The notes under the pieces are model-generated. The model was not told where the DNA came from. It did not search any database and saw only the letters and a list, made by a program, of their open reading frames with translations. DNA of 64,000 bases from an uncultured Clostridia bacterium (lineage in GTDB: Bacteria; Bacillota; Clostridia; Christensenellales; Borkfalkiaceae), in assembly GCA_947631905.1 (NCBI GenBank), contig CANRND010000004.1, positions 41,604 to 105,603 of the forward strand, read 5' to 3'. The position numbers and the translations under genes are program-made. Below, one piece after another: positions 23,561 to 31,827 of the stretch. Each line of letters begins with the position of its first letter. Positions within the stretch are counted from its first letter, which is position 1.

Positions 23561-24517
23561 ATGAAATGGTTCAAAGCGGTTGCGAGCGTTTTAGCGGCCC
23601 TCCTGCTTCCCCTTGCGGCGTCGTGCGAGACCGAGCCTGCCCACCGCCACGCCTATGAATGGAAACGCTCCGAAACGCAACACTGGCTCGAATGCGCATG
23701 CGGCTCACAGACGGACTTCGGAGATCACACGGGCGGCGTATGCGGAGACTGCGCCGTGTTCCGCACTCTCTCGTTCGGCTCCACCGAGGGAATCGACGCC
23801 GCCCATGCCGACTTTGCGCGGGAGGCGAATGGCTGGTTTTCGGCAAAGGGCGCGGAGCTGGGCTTTACCTATGACTTTATGGGGAACGACTACGCCGCGC
23901 TCAACGACGAGACGCTCGAAAATTACGACCTTGTGCTGTTTCTCAACGACAGGCCGCACGTGAAAGAACAGCAGGACGCGTTCCAAAGATTTATGGAGGC
24001 GGGCGGCGCGTGGATCGGCTTCCATGCCGCGGCATTTTCGATGGTGGAAGAGGCGGACAAGGACAAGGAAGGAAGCGACTATTGGCGATGGTACCAGGAC
24101 GATTTCCTCGGATGCGGCAACTATAAAAACAACACGTGGAACCCCACCGCGGAGCCGCTCACCGTGGAGACGCATGAGCATCCCGCTACCGCGAATTTGC
24201 CCGACGTGTTCCTCTCCGCCCCCTGCGAGTGGTACGGGTGGGAGAGCGACCTCTTCCAAAACCCCGACATTACGGTTTTGCTCACCCTCAACCCCACGCG
24301 GGAAAATCCTGCGGGCGACAATCCGAATAAGGACTGGGAGATCTGGTACGACGGGCATTACCCCATCGCGTGGGCGAACAACCATTACAAGATGCTCTAC
24401 ACGAACATGGGACACAATCTGCAAAGTTATAACGATTTCGAAAAACAGTCCGAGACCTTTTCGAGCGAGGAGCAATGCACGTTCCTGCTCGACGCGATGT
24501 TCGGTTTGACCGAATAA
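23561..24517 (+). CDS. lipoprotein with ThuA-like domain
   Basis: The 318-residue exported protein has a signal peptide ending LAASCET. A short Cys/His-rich segment (HAYEWKRSETQHWLECACG...CGDCA, about 28-62) is of a kind common in Clostridia surface proteins. A ThuA-like class I glutamine-amidotransferase-fold domain follows (about 65-318), with GGAWIGFHAAAF, THEHPATANLPDVF and YPIAWANNHYKMLYTNMGH. ThuA domains are linked to sugar metabolism and often to glycoside hydrolases; no such gene is adjacent. The catalytic mechanism is unknown. Confidence 0.85.
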   Translation: MKWFKAVASVLAALLLPLAASCETEPAHRHAYEWKRSETQHWLECACGSQTDFGDHTGGVCGDCAVFRTLSFGSTEGIDAAHADFAREANGWFSAKGAELGFTYDFMGNDYAALNDETLENYDLVLFLNDRPHVKEQQDAFQRFMEAGGAWIGFHAAAFSMVEEADKDKEGSDYWRWYQDDFLGCGNYKNNTWNPTAEPLTVETHEHPATANLPDVFLSAPCEWYGWESDLFQNPDITVLLTLNPTRENPAGDNPNKDWEIWYDGHYPIAWANNHYKMLYTNMGHNLQSYNDFEKQSETFSSEEQCTFLLDAMFGLTE

Positions 24518-24529
24518 AAACGGTTTTTT

Positions 24530-24560
24530 AGCCGCCCCCGAACAAAGTTCGGGGGCGGCT
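24530..24560 (+). terminator. GC hairpin after the ThuA gene, possible terminator
   Basis: AGCCGCCCCCGAAC pairs with GTTCGGGGGCGGCT around AAA, but only GTCAATTTCTT follows, so termination is uncertain. Confidence 0.4.
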
Positions 24561-24597
24561 GTCAATTTCTTCCGACGGGGAAATTCCCCGAAACCGC

Positions 24598-24626
24598 TTT
24601 ACAAAACGCAAAATTTGTTGTATTCT
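24598..24626 (+). promoter_or_regulatory. promoter of the DUF697 gene
   Basis: TTTACA (24598-24603) and TATTCT (24621-24626) are separated by 17 nt. AGGAGG precedes ATG 24645. Confidence 0.5.
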
Positions 24627-24644
24627 TGTCATAGGAGGTTTGTC

Positions 24645-25694
24645 ATGGGAAAGAAAACCGAAAAAAGCCTTACCGTCTATGAAAAACAGGCGGGCGAGAG
24701 CGCTCAGACAAACGGAAAACTCACCATTTACGAATACGAACAAAAATATGTCAAACGGCAGAATGTGCGGGGGGCGAAGTTCCTGCTCCGCCTGCTTGCC
24801 GCCGTGATCGGCGTGTTTTTGTTTGCCGTGCTTGCCTTGATCTCCCTCGACGTGTATAAGATCAACGAATACGTCGGCTACGGCGTGGCGGGCGTTTGCC
24901 TTCTTCTCTACATCTTCGTATTCATCGTCCCTCTCTGCAAGATCATGAAGTCGGACTATTTCATCACTAACGTCAACGGCTTCACCGCGCGGGAGGCGCA
25001 ACGGCACAACAGGAAGCTCCGCCACGACATCGCGGACAAGATCATCGACCTCACCGCAAAAGTGGAGGGCGTGGGCTGGTACGACTCGCAGGTCGTGGGA
25101 AAGCTCGCTGTCGCCTCCAAAACGGGGGACGAGGAGGGCTTGCGCAAGTGTCTCACCGAACTTTACGAGGGGTCGGTAAAGAGATCGGCAAAAGATCTGA
25201 TCTTCAAAAGTTCCTTAAAGAGCGCCACCTATTCTATGGTATCGCAGGCGGCGCGGGTGGACGCGGCGCTCATCGTCGTCGTCAATCTCCAACTCATCAA
25301 AGATCTGATTTTCCTCTACGGGTTCCGCCCCTCCGACGCAAAACTTATCAAAATCTTCGGCAGGGTGCTTACGAACTCTCTCACCGCTTACGGCCTCGGG
25401 AGCATGAATGTGGGCAACACCGTGGTAAAGACGATGGGCGAAGCCGTGCGGGACATCCCGATTTTGGGTTCCGCGATCGCCACCCTTGTGGACAGCTCCG
25501 TGCAGGGCCTTGTCAATGGCACGCTGACGACTGTGATCGGCTACCAGACCATCAAATATCTCAACAAGGAATATAAATTGCAGGATATTTTGGACGGCGT
25601 GGACGTGAGCGAAACGCCCGTGGAACTCGAACAGGCGTGCAGCGAACTCGAAACCCAGCTCAAAAAGAAAAAGAAATACGCCCCCGCGGTTTAA
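24645..25694 (+). CDS. DUF697/YcjF-like membrane protein
   Basis: The 349-residue protein has two N-terminal membrane helices (about 50-75 and 82-105). A helical cytoplasmic domain (about 110-225) is followed by a hydrophobic DUF697-like region (about 225-320) with AARVDAALIVVVNLQLIKDL and the glycine-rich DIPILGSAIATLVDSSVQGL. A lysine-rich tail follows. DUF697 proteins often accompany GTPases; no GTPase gene adjoins it here. The function is unknown. The AGGAGG site 9 nt before ATG 24645 fixes the start. Confidence 0.75.
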   Translation: MGKKTEKSLTVYEKQAGESAQTNGKLTIYEYEQKYVKRQNVRGAKFLLRLLAAVIGVFLFAVLALISLDVYKINEYVGYGVAGVCLLLYIFVFIVPLCKIMKSDYFITNVNGFTAREAQRHNRKLRHDIADKIIDLTAKVEGVGWYDSQVVGKLAVASKTGDEEGLRKCLTELYEGSVKRSAKDLIFKSSLKSATYSMVSQAARVDAALIVVVNLQLIKDLIFLYGFRPSDAKLIKIFGRVLTNSLTAYGLGSMNVGNTVVKTMGEAVRDIPILGSAIATLVDSSVQGLVNGTLTTVIGYQTIKYLNKEYKLQDILDGVDVSETPVELEQACSELETQLKKKKKYAPAV

Positions 25695-25703
25695 GAGATC
25701 ATG

Positions 25704-25747
25704 GAAGCCGCCCGCGCTGAAAATCAGCGCGGGCGGCTTCTCTTTTT
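25704..25747 (+). terminator. terminator of the DUF697 gene
   Basis: A perfect 17-bp stem (GAAGCCGCCCGCGCTGA and its complement) with a 3-nt loop is followed by TCTTTTT. Confidence 0.88.
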
Positions 25748-25759
25748 GAAAAATCTTAC

Positions 25760-26100
25760 TAAAATGTCATGTCGAGCATAGTCGCCCTAAATTGTCATTT
25801 CGAGCTTGTCGCCCCGCGCGCCGTTCTGATTCTCTAAGCGCGGCACGAGGAGCGTCAGCGACGAAGTAGAAATCTCTACCTTTCCTAAATTGTCATTTCG
25901 AGCTTGTCGAGAAATCTCTACCTTATTCTTAACAATGTTGAGATTTCTCCACTCCGCTCATTGCATTCGCTACGGTCGAAATGACAATAGAAAGAACATG
26001 CGGGCGGTCGAAACGACAAATTAGAATGCGTTTAAGTCGAAACGACAATAGGCTTATAATGTCATGTCGACTAAGCGTAGCGCATGGAGACATCTCCACC
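25760..26100. repeat. cluster of family A palindromes
   Basis: Several partial and complete TGTCATTTCGAGC...GAAATGACA units in both orientations occur here, together with a GGCACGAG...CGAAGTAG module (about 25840-25870). The cluster ends exactly at the stop of the small GIY-YIG gene. No credible coding frame is seen. Confidence 0.75.
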
Positions 26101-26382
26101 TTATTCTTCCGATAGATCCCGCCATTCGGGATTGATCGTTTCTACAAGAGCCGCTTTTTTCTCATGCCGCCAACACTTTAATTGCTTCTCACGCTTGATT
26201 GCGTCCTCTATATTGCTCCACATTTCATAGTAAACAAGCATGTGTACACGATACCGCTTTGTAAAGCCCTCTATCAAATCGCTCTTATGTTCTGCAACGC
26301 GGCGGGCAAGATCGTTCGTCACACCGACGTAAAGCACATTCCGTCCTCGGTTTGCCATGATGTAGATATAGTAAATGTTCAT
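26101..26382 (-). CDS. small GIY-YIG endonuclease (UPF0213/YhbQ-like)
   Basis: The 93-residue single-domain GIY-YIG protein begins NIYYIYIMANRGRNVLYVGVTNDL (Y-I-Y / Y-V-G), with the catalytic Arg in DLARRVAEHK, Glu in EDAIKREKQLKCW and NPEWRDL at the end, the usual layout of this widespread family. The function in cells is unclear; nicking or repair of branched DNA is proposed for relatives. The gene has no clear Shine-Dalgarno. It sits between two arrays of family A repeats, which fits a mobile or repeat-associated passenger. Confidence 0.88.
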   Translation of the reverse strand: MNIYYIYIMANRGRNVLYVGVTNDLARRVAEHKSDLIEGFTKRYRVHMLVYYEMWSNIEDAIKREKQLKCWRHEKKAALVETINPEWRDLSEE

Positions 26383-26395
26383 GAGCAAATATAAT

Positions 26396-26520
26396 ATGGT
26401 TGAGATTTCTCCACTCCGCTCGCTTCGTTCGCTTCGGTACTTCGCCTGCGGCTCGTGCCGCCCTTCGACAAAATAGAACATGTGGGCGGGCGAAATGACA
26501 ATAGAAAGAACGTGCGGGCG
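26396..26520. repeat. family A half-sites and CACGAG module upstream of the GIY-YIG gene
   Basis: GTTGAGATTTCTCCACTCCGC (about 26399-26419) is followed by an inverted CGAAGTA...CACGAG module (about 26433-26462), then CGAAATGACAATAG. It mirrors the array on the other side of the gene. Confidence 0.65.
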
Positions 26521-26537
26521 GGGAAATAAGCCCCCTT

Positions 26538-28940
26538 TTACCTCAACTCTGCGCCTAAATTGTGTTGCAGGTTGCCCACGATCTTGTTGAAGAAGCCGTC
26601 TACCGTTTCGGGCGAGAGCGGCTTTTCCGCTTTTTCGTCCGCTTCGAACGTGAGACGGAACGCCATGCTCTTTTTGTCCTGCCCGAGCTGTTTGCCGCGG
26701 TATACGTCGAACAGTTCGGCCTTTTTCACCGCCTTGCAGGCGCGCAGAATGCAGGCCTCCATCTCCGCGCAAGTCACTTTTTCGTCCACCACCACGGCAA
26801 GATCGCGCTGAACGCTCTCGAACTTGGGCAAATTGCGGAACGTCATGTCCTTTGCAAACCGTTTGGAGAGCGCGGCGTAGTTCAGCTCGCCGAGGTAAAC
26901 CTTTCTCTCCAAAGCCAACCCGTTTGCGATCTCGGGGTGCAGTTCGCCCAAAACGCCCACTTCTTTTTCGCCCAGTTTCACGGCCGCCGTGATCCCCGGG
27001 TGCAGATAGGGGCGCTCCCCTTTTTCAAACGTGATCTTTACGTCGAACGCCTCCGCGAGCGCTTCCACAGCCCCTTTGAGGTCGAAGAAATCGCCCTCGC
27101 CCCAAAGCCCGAACACGAGATGTTTGCGCTCTTCGGGAAGCGTTTTGAGCGGCAATTCTTCACACAGGTATACATTTGCAAGTTCAAAGAGCCGCCCCGT
27201 ATAGTTGCCGCGGCGCACGTTGCGCACCACGTTCTGCAACATGCTCGGCATGAGGAAAGTCCGCATTATGGAGAGGTCCTCGCTGATGGGATTGAGGATC
27301 CTGATCGCGTTCCGCTCGGGCGCGTCCGCGGGCAGGCGGAAGAGATCGAATTCTTTGGGAGAATAGAACGAGTAGTTGCACGCCTCGGAGAAGCCTTGCC
27401 CTTGCAGGGTGCGCTTTGTCTTGCGCTCCTGCACCTGCGCGGGCGTTCTGCCGCCGTGGGTGACGGTGGCGTTTTCCAAAAAGGTGGGTGTGATGTGTTC
27501 GTAACCGTACATGCGGATGACTTCTTCGGCAAGATCGGGATAGCCGTCTATATCGTCCCGCCAGAGGGGTACGACGGCTGAGAACTCCTCTCCCCTTTCG
27601 TCGATCTTGAAGAAGAGCCGCCGTAAAATTTCGTTGACTTCCTCTTTCGGCACATGGATGCCGAGTACCTTGTCGATGGCGGCGTAGGAAGTGCGGATGA
27701 CCTTTTCCGTCATGGGAACGGAGAGAACGTCCGCGCCGTATTCGGTGGGCGTGCCGCAACCGAGTGCCTGCACGAGGTGGAGGGCGCGCGCCATGCCGAT
27801 CGCGGGCGTATAGAGCGGGTCTACCCCCTTTTCAAAGCGCGCGGAGGAATCGCTCCTCTGCCCGAGCGCGCGGGAAGTTTTCCGCACACTGTCGCGCGCA
27901 AAGCTCGCCGCTTCGAAGAAAACCTCGCACGTGTCGTTTTTGATTTCGCTGTTGAGGCCGCCCATGATCCCCGCGAGGGCGACTGGGCGCTCCCCGTCGC
28001 AGATGAGCAGGTTCTCGGGGCGCAGGGAGAACTCCTTTTCGTCGAGGGTGACGATCTTTTCCCCCTCCTCGGCACAGCGGACGACGATCTTACCGCCGCG
28101 CAAAAATCTTCTGTCGAACGCGTGCATCGGCTGGCCCATTTCGAGCAGGACGTAGTTGGTAATATCCACGATGTTGTTCACCGAGCGAAGCCCCATGAGC
28201 GCGAGACGGCGGCGGAGCAAGCGCGGCGAAACGCCGATCTTCACATCCTTGACAAAGTGTCCGATGTAGCGCGGGCAGAGCTTGGGCTCTTCCACTTCCA
28301 CGGGGACTATAACGTCCGTTTTTTCGCATACGTAAGAAGTTTCGGGCGCTTTGAGCGGCAATTTGCAGACGGCCGCAACCTCGCGGGCAAGCCCGAAAAT
28401 ACTCTGGCAGTCGGGACGGTTCGCCGTCACCGCGATGTCGAAAATCCAGTCGTCGATGCCGACAACGGGACGGATGTCCGCGCCGAGAGGGGTATCTTTG
28501 TCGAGAATGAGAATGCCGTTCACTTCGGCTCCCTCATAAAAATCGTCGCCGATCCCCAGCTCCTCGCCCGAGCAGAACATACCCTCGCTCGTGACCCCGC
28601 GGAGTTTGCCCGTCTTGATTTTTTGCACGCCGCCCTCGTGTTTGACGGTCGCGCCGTCCAGAGCGACGGGGACGACCGCCCCCTCGAACACGTTTGTTGC
28701 GGCGGTGACGATCTGCTTTTTATCCTTTTCCCCGCAATCTACATCGCAGACGGTGAGCCTGTCCGCGTCGGGGTGCTTTTCGCATTTTACGATCTTCCCC
28801 GTATAAACCCCCGTCACATCCTTGCCGAGGTAGGTGAGTTCTTCCACTTCGAACCCGCAGGAGAAGAGCTTATCTTTGAGTTCCTCTGCGGGCAGATCGA
28901 TGTTGACATATTCTTTTAACCAGCTGTACGGTAATAACAT
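26538..28940 (-). CDS. pheT: phenylalanyl-tRNA synthetase beta subunit
   Basis: This is the large subunit of the (alpha-beta)2 enzyme that charges tRNA-Phe. The 800-residue protein starts MLLPYSWLKEYVNIDLPAEE. An EMAP/OB tRNA-binding domain (about 40-150, GKIVKCEKHPDADRLTVCDV) comes first, then the B3/4 editing domain (about 210-380, including NIVDITNYVLLEMGQPMHAFD), B5 (about 400-470), the catalytic-like core (about 480-690) and an FDX-ACB anticodon domain at the end (KFESVQRDLAVVVDE). Length is normal. GGAGG precedes ATG 28940, 13 nt after pheS. Confidence 0.97.
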   Translation of the reverse strand: MLLPYSWLKEYVNIDLPAEELKDKLFSCGFEVEELTYLGKDVTGVYTGKIVKCEKHPDADRLTVCDVDCGEKDKKQIVTAATNVFEGAVVPVALDGATVKHEGGVQKIKTGKLRGVTSEGMFCSGEELGIGDDFYEGAEVNGILILDKDTPLGADIRPVVGIDDWIFDIAVTANRPDCQSIFGLAREVAAVCKLPLKAPETSYVCEKTDVIVPVEVEEPKLCPRYIGHFVKDVKIGVSPRLLRRRLALMGLRSVNNIVDITNYVLLEMGQPMHAFDRRFLRGGKIVVRCAEEGEKIVTLDEKEFSLRPENLLICDGERPVALAGIMGGLNSEIKNDTCEVFFEAASFARDSVRKTSRALGQRSDSSARFEKGVDPLYTPAIGMARALHLVQALGCGTPTEYGADVLSVPMTEKVIRTSYAAIDKVLGIHVPKEEVNEILRRLFFKIDERGEEFSAVVPLWRDDIDGYPDLAEEVIRMYGYEHITPTFLENATVTHGGRTPAQVQERKTKRTLQGQGFSEACNYSFYSPKEFDLFRLPADAPERNAIRILNPISEDLSIMRTFLMPSMLQNVVRNVRRGNYTGRLFELANVYLCEELPLKTLPEERKHLVFGLWGEGDFFDLKGAVEALAEAFDVKITFEKGERPYLHPGITAAVKLGEKEVGVLGELHPEIANGLALERKVYLGELNYAALSKRFAKDMTFRNLPKFESVQRDLAVVVDEKVTCAEMEACILRACKAVKKAELFDVYRGKQLGQDKKSMAFRLTFEADEKAEKPLSPETVDGFFNKIVGNLQHNLGAELR

Positions 28941-28953
28941 CTCCTCTTCCTCC

Positions 28954-29967
28954 TCAGTCCTTGAATTGTTCCAAAAAACGGGTATCGTTTTCCGTGAGCA
29001 GTTTGATGTTGCCCAAACCGTATTTGAGCATGGCGATACGCTCGATGCCCATGCCGAACGCAAAGCCCGAGTATACGTCGGGGTCTACACCGCAGTTTTC
29101 CAGCACGCGGCGGTTGACCATGCCCGCGCCCAGAACTTCGATCCAGCCCGTCCCCTTGCAGAGGGAACAACCCTTTCCCCCGCAGGCGGCGCAACTCACG
29201 TCTACCTCCACGGACGGCTCCGTGAACGGGAAATAGCTCGGGCGGAGCCGCGTTTTGCTCGTCTCCGAGAACATCTTTTTCGCAAATTCGTCGAGCATGC
29301 CTTGAAGATCGCACAGCGTGATCCCCTTGTCTACCACAAGGCCCTCCATCTGGTGGAACATGGGAGAATGGGTGGCGTCGTCGTCCGAGCGGAACACTCT
29401 GCCCGGCGAAAGAATTTTGATGGGCGGCTTCTTTTGCTCCATCACGCGGATCTGCCCCGCGCTCGTCTGCGTGCGCAGAAGAAATTCCCCCGTGAGGTAG
29501 AACGTATCCTGCATGTCCCGCGCGGGATGATCGGCGGGCGTGTTGAGCGCGGTAAAGTTGTAATATTCGCTCTCGATCTCGGGGCCTTCGAACACCTCGA
29601 ACCCCATCCCCGCGAACAGATCGATGAGCTGATCCTTGACCCGCGTGACGGGATGGAGCGCCCCCGCAACATGGCGGCGCCCCGGCATGGTGACGTCGAC
29701 CTCCTCGCCTGCGAGCTTTTTTTCCAGCTCCTTCTTTTTGAGCTTTTCTTCGAGCGCGGCGAACTTTTCTTCGAGCGCCTCCCTGAGCGCGTTCACTTTT
29801 TTGCCGAACGCGGGACGCGCTTCCGCGGCGATCTCTTTCATGCTTTTCAGAAGCGCCGTCACCTTGCCCGCACGCCCCAAAAATTTCATTTTGACTTCGT
29901 AGAGGGCGCGGCTGTCCTCCGCCGCTTCCGCCTCTTCGGTCGCTTCCCGCAACAGATCCTGCTCCAT
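28954..29967 (-). CDS. pheS: phenylalanyl-tRNA synthetase alpha subunit
   Basis: This is the catalytic subunit. The 337-residue protein has an N-terminal coiled coil (about 1-90), then the class II core with motif 2 ([23 protein letters not shown]) and motif 3 ([17 protein letters not shown]). [10 protein letters not shown] segment before motif 3 is a Cys-rich insertion seen in many PheS. GTG 29976 is in frame, but GAGGTG lies 6 nt before ATG 29967, which is preferred. It is preceded by a T-box leader. Confidence 0.97.
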   Translation of the reverse strand: MEQDLLREATEEAEAAEDSRALYEVKMKFLGRAGKVTALLKSMKEIAAEARPAFGKKVNALREALEEKFAALEEKLKKKELEKKLAGEEVDVTMPGRRHVAGALHPVTRVKDQLIDLFAGMGFEVFEGPEIESEYYNFTALNTPADHPARDMQDTFYLTGEFLLRTQTSAGQIRVMEQKKPPIKILSPGRVFRSDDDATHSPMFHQMEGLVVDKGITLCDLQGMLDEFAKKMFSETSKTRLRPSYFPFTEPSVEVDVSCAACGGKGCSLCKGTGWIEVLGAGMVNRRVLENCGVDPDVYSGFAFGMGIERIAMLKYGLGNIKLLTENDTRFLEQFKD

Positions 29968-29991
29968 GAATTTCACCTCTTCAAACTTTTT

Positions 29992-30247
29992 TTCAAAAAA
30001 ATACGCCTGTCAACCTTTTTCGGTTGACAGGGCGTGACAATGACGCGGTACCACCTGTCTTTGCGCGCCCGAAAGCGAACGCGCCTCGTTTTCCCTTGAC
30101 GCGGGATACGGCTCCGCTTAAAGTTCCGTTCGGCGGAGCGGCTCGCGGGGGAATACCGCACGCCTCTCTTCAAAGCCCCTCCCAGCCGCGGGGGCCTCTC
30201 TCTGGCAAGAAAGTTTGCGTGCGTCTCTTCCGCTTCAACGCCTTTTT
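29992..30247 (-). promoter_or_regulatory. T-box leader controlling pheST
   Basis: The T-box core AGGTGGTACCGCG is at 30056-30044 on the minus strand. The terminator is a perfect 10-bp stem (CCTGTCAACC/GGTTGACAGG, 30031-30006) followed after GCGTA by a T run. A Stem I closed by GCACGC/GCGTGC lies upstream, and a TTT at 30174-30172 on its 3' side is a candidate Phe specifier. Uncharged tRNA-Phe would stabilise the antiterminator and allow pheST expression. The core and terminator are seen; the specifier is inferred. Confidence 0.92.
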
Positions 30248-30250
30248 TGT

Positions 30251-30279
30251 ATTATAAGCAACTTTTAAGGCAATGTCAA
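30251..30279 (-). promoter_or_regulatory. perfect-consensus promoter of the pheST T-box operon
   Basis: On the minus strand TTGACA (30279-30274), 17 nt, TATAAT (30256-30251). It begins only 17 nt after the mreB stop, with no terminator in between. Confidence 0.88.
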
Positions 30280-30295
30280 ACGATTTTGCCCGCGA

Positions 30296-31282
30296 TTATT
30301 CCATTCTGATACGGCGGAGAAGAGAGGCGTTGCCGACCGCCCTGCCGCCGCCGAGGACCACCGACATCTGCGGATCGCCCGAGATATGCGCCTCCATCTG
30401 CAACTTTTCCGCGACGTAATCGGCAAGCCCCGCAAGCCCTGCGACGCCGCCCGAGAGATAGACCCCGTTTTTGCCCACCGCCGCGGAGACCTCCGCGGGC
30501 AACTTTTTGAGGACCATTTCCGCATATTCCACGATTTTATCGATATAGACGCGCACGGGGAACCCGATGTCCCCCGAGGAGACGGAGACGGAGCGCGGCT
30601 TGCCCGTTGTGATGTCCCGCCCGTTGATGATGGTACTCTGGTTGTCGTCCTCGATGAGGCTTCCCACGGTATTTTTGAGTTTTTCGCTCGTGAGCGAGCC
30701 GATCTTCAAGTTGAATTTATCCGCGATGTGGTCGATGATATGGATGTCCATATTGTTCCCGCCGACGTTCATGGAAATGCCTGCGATGATGCCGTCGAGG
30801 GAAAACGTTGCGATCGATGTGACGCCCGCGCCGATGTCGATCGCAAACACGGGGTTGCTTTCGCTCAGCGGAACGTCCTGCCCGAGCGCGCTCAAAAAAG
30901 GCGTTTCGGCGAAGTTCACGCGGGAAATGCCCGCCGATTTCGCAACACGGTATATCTTTTCGCGGGATTCGGGCTTGAAGCCGCAGGGGACGCAGAAGAG
31001 CGCTTCGACCGAGAGCGCGCGGCCCGCCGCCTTTCTCAAAAAGTATTCGAGAAGCGCCGCGGCAAGTTTTTCCGACACGATCTCCCCCTCGTAAACGGGG
31101 AAGCAGACGTCCGTCTGGTCGGCGGTCTTGCCGAGCAGGCGCTTTGCGTCGTTGCCGTAGGCGCGGATCTCGCCCGTATCTTTCTGCACGGTGATGCAGG
31201 TCGCCTCCGCCAGCACGATGCCGCTGCCGAGGCGGTAGATCTTTGTGACCGATGTTCCGAAATCGATTGCAAGTTTTAACAT
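30296..31282 (-). CDS. mreB: rod-shape-determining actin-like protein MreB/Mbl
   Basis: This bacterial actin forms membrane-bound filaments that guide lateral cell-wall synthesis. The 328-residue protein has the phosphate-1 motif AIDFGTSVTKIY, phosphate-2 FAIDIGAGVTSIA and the adenosine motif VYLSGGVAGLAGLADYVA. It is somewhat divergent from the common MreB start. No mreC or mreD follows, which is unusual. It is the third gene of ppx-maf-mreB and overlaps maf by 7 nt. No terminator separates it from the pheST promoter. Confidence 0.9.
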   Translation of the reverse strand: MLKLAIDFGTSVTKIYRLGSGIVLAEATCITVQKDTGEIRAYGNDAKRLLGKTADQTDVCFPVYEGEIVSEKLAAALLEYFLRKAAGRALSVEALFCVPCGFKPESREKIYRVAKSAGISRVNFAETPFLSALGQDVPLSESNPVFAIDIGAGVTSIATFSLDGIIAGISMNVGGNNMDIHIIDHIADKFNLKIGSLTSEKLKNTVGSLIEDDNQSTIINGRDITTGKPRSVSVSSGDIGFPVRVYIDKIVEYAEMVLKKLPAEVSAAVGKNGVYLSGGVAGLAGLADYVAEKLQMEAHISGDPQMSVVLGGGRAVGNASLLRRIRME

Positions 31283-31827
31283 AAGCGTACTTCCTTCAAA
31301 AATGCGCCAACGGTCTCCACGGGGAGGCCGATGACGTTGGTATAACTTCCTTGATAGCTCTCCGCGAGCGCGCCGTCCTGTATGCCGTATGCGCCCGCCT
31401 TATCGAGCGGGGAACCGCTTTCCACATACCGCGCGATGAACTCCTCGCTCAGGGGATAAAAGGTGACTTTCGTCTCGACGGTTTCTTTCAAAAGGACGCC
31501 CCGTCCCGTGAGGCACACCCCCGTAAAAACGGAGTGCGTTTTTCCGCGCAGAGCGCGGAGCATGCGCTTTGCGTCCTCCCCGTCTTTCGGCTTGCCCAAA
31601 ATTTCGCCGCCGAGACTGACGACGGTGTCCGCCCCGAGAACGTAAGCGCCGGGAAAGCGCGCCGCCACCTCCGCCGCCTTGCCGCAGGCAAAGCAGAGCG
31701 CGGTGTCTTTCGCAGACAGCCCCTCCGCAGCCTCTTCGAAGCGCGAGGGGATCACCTCGAACGGGATATGAAACCCCGCGAGCAGTTCCTTTCTTCTCGG
31801 AGAATTGCTCGCCAATATCAGCCGCAT
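31276..31827 (-). CDS. maf: Maf-like nucleotide pyrophosphatase
   Basis: This housecleaning enzyme hydrolyses non-canonical nucleoside triphosphates such as dTTP/UTP analogues and is often found beside mreB. The 183-residue protein begins LILASNSPRRKELLAGF, with the acidic ADTVVSLGGEILGKP motif and the conserved DKAGAYGIQDGA. Length is normal. Its ATG overlaps the ppx stop by one base (TAATG). Confidence 0.95.
   Translation of the reverse strand: MRLILASNSPRRKELLAGFHIPFEVIPSRFEEAAEGLSAKDTALCFACGKAAEVAARFPGAYVLGADTVVSLGGEILGKPKDGEDAKRMLRALRGKTHSVFTGVCLTGRGVLLKETVETKVTFYPLSEEFIARYVESGSPLDKAGAYGIQDGALAESYQGSYTNVIGLPVETVGAFLKEVRLC

Noticed and set aside
25740..26540. Insertion sequence with transposase
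   Set aside because: Only palindromes and a small GIY-YIG gene are present. No transposase motif and no terminal inverted repeats bounding a gene were found.
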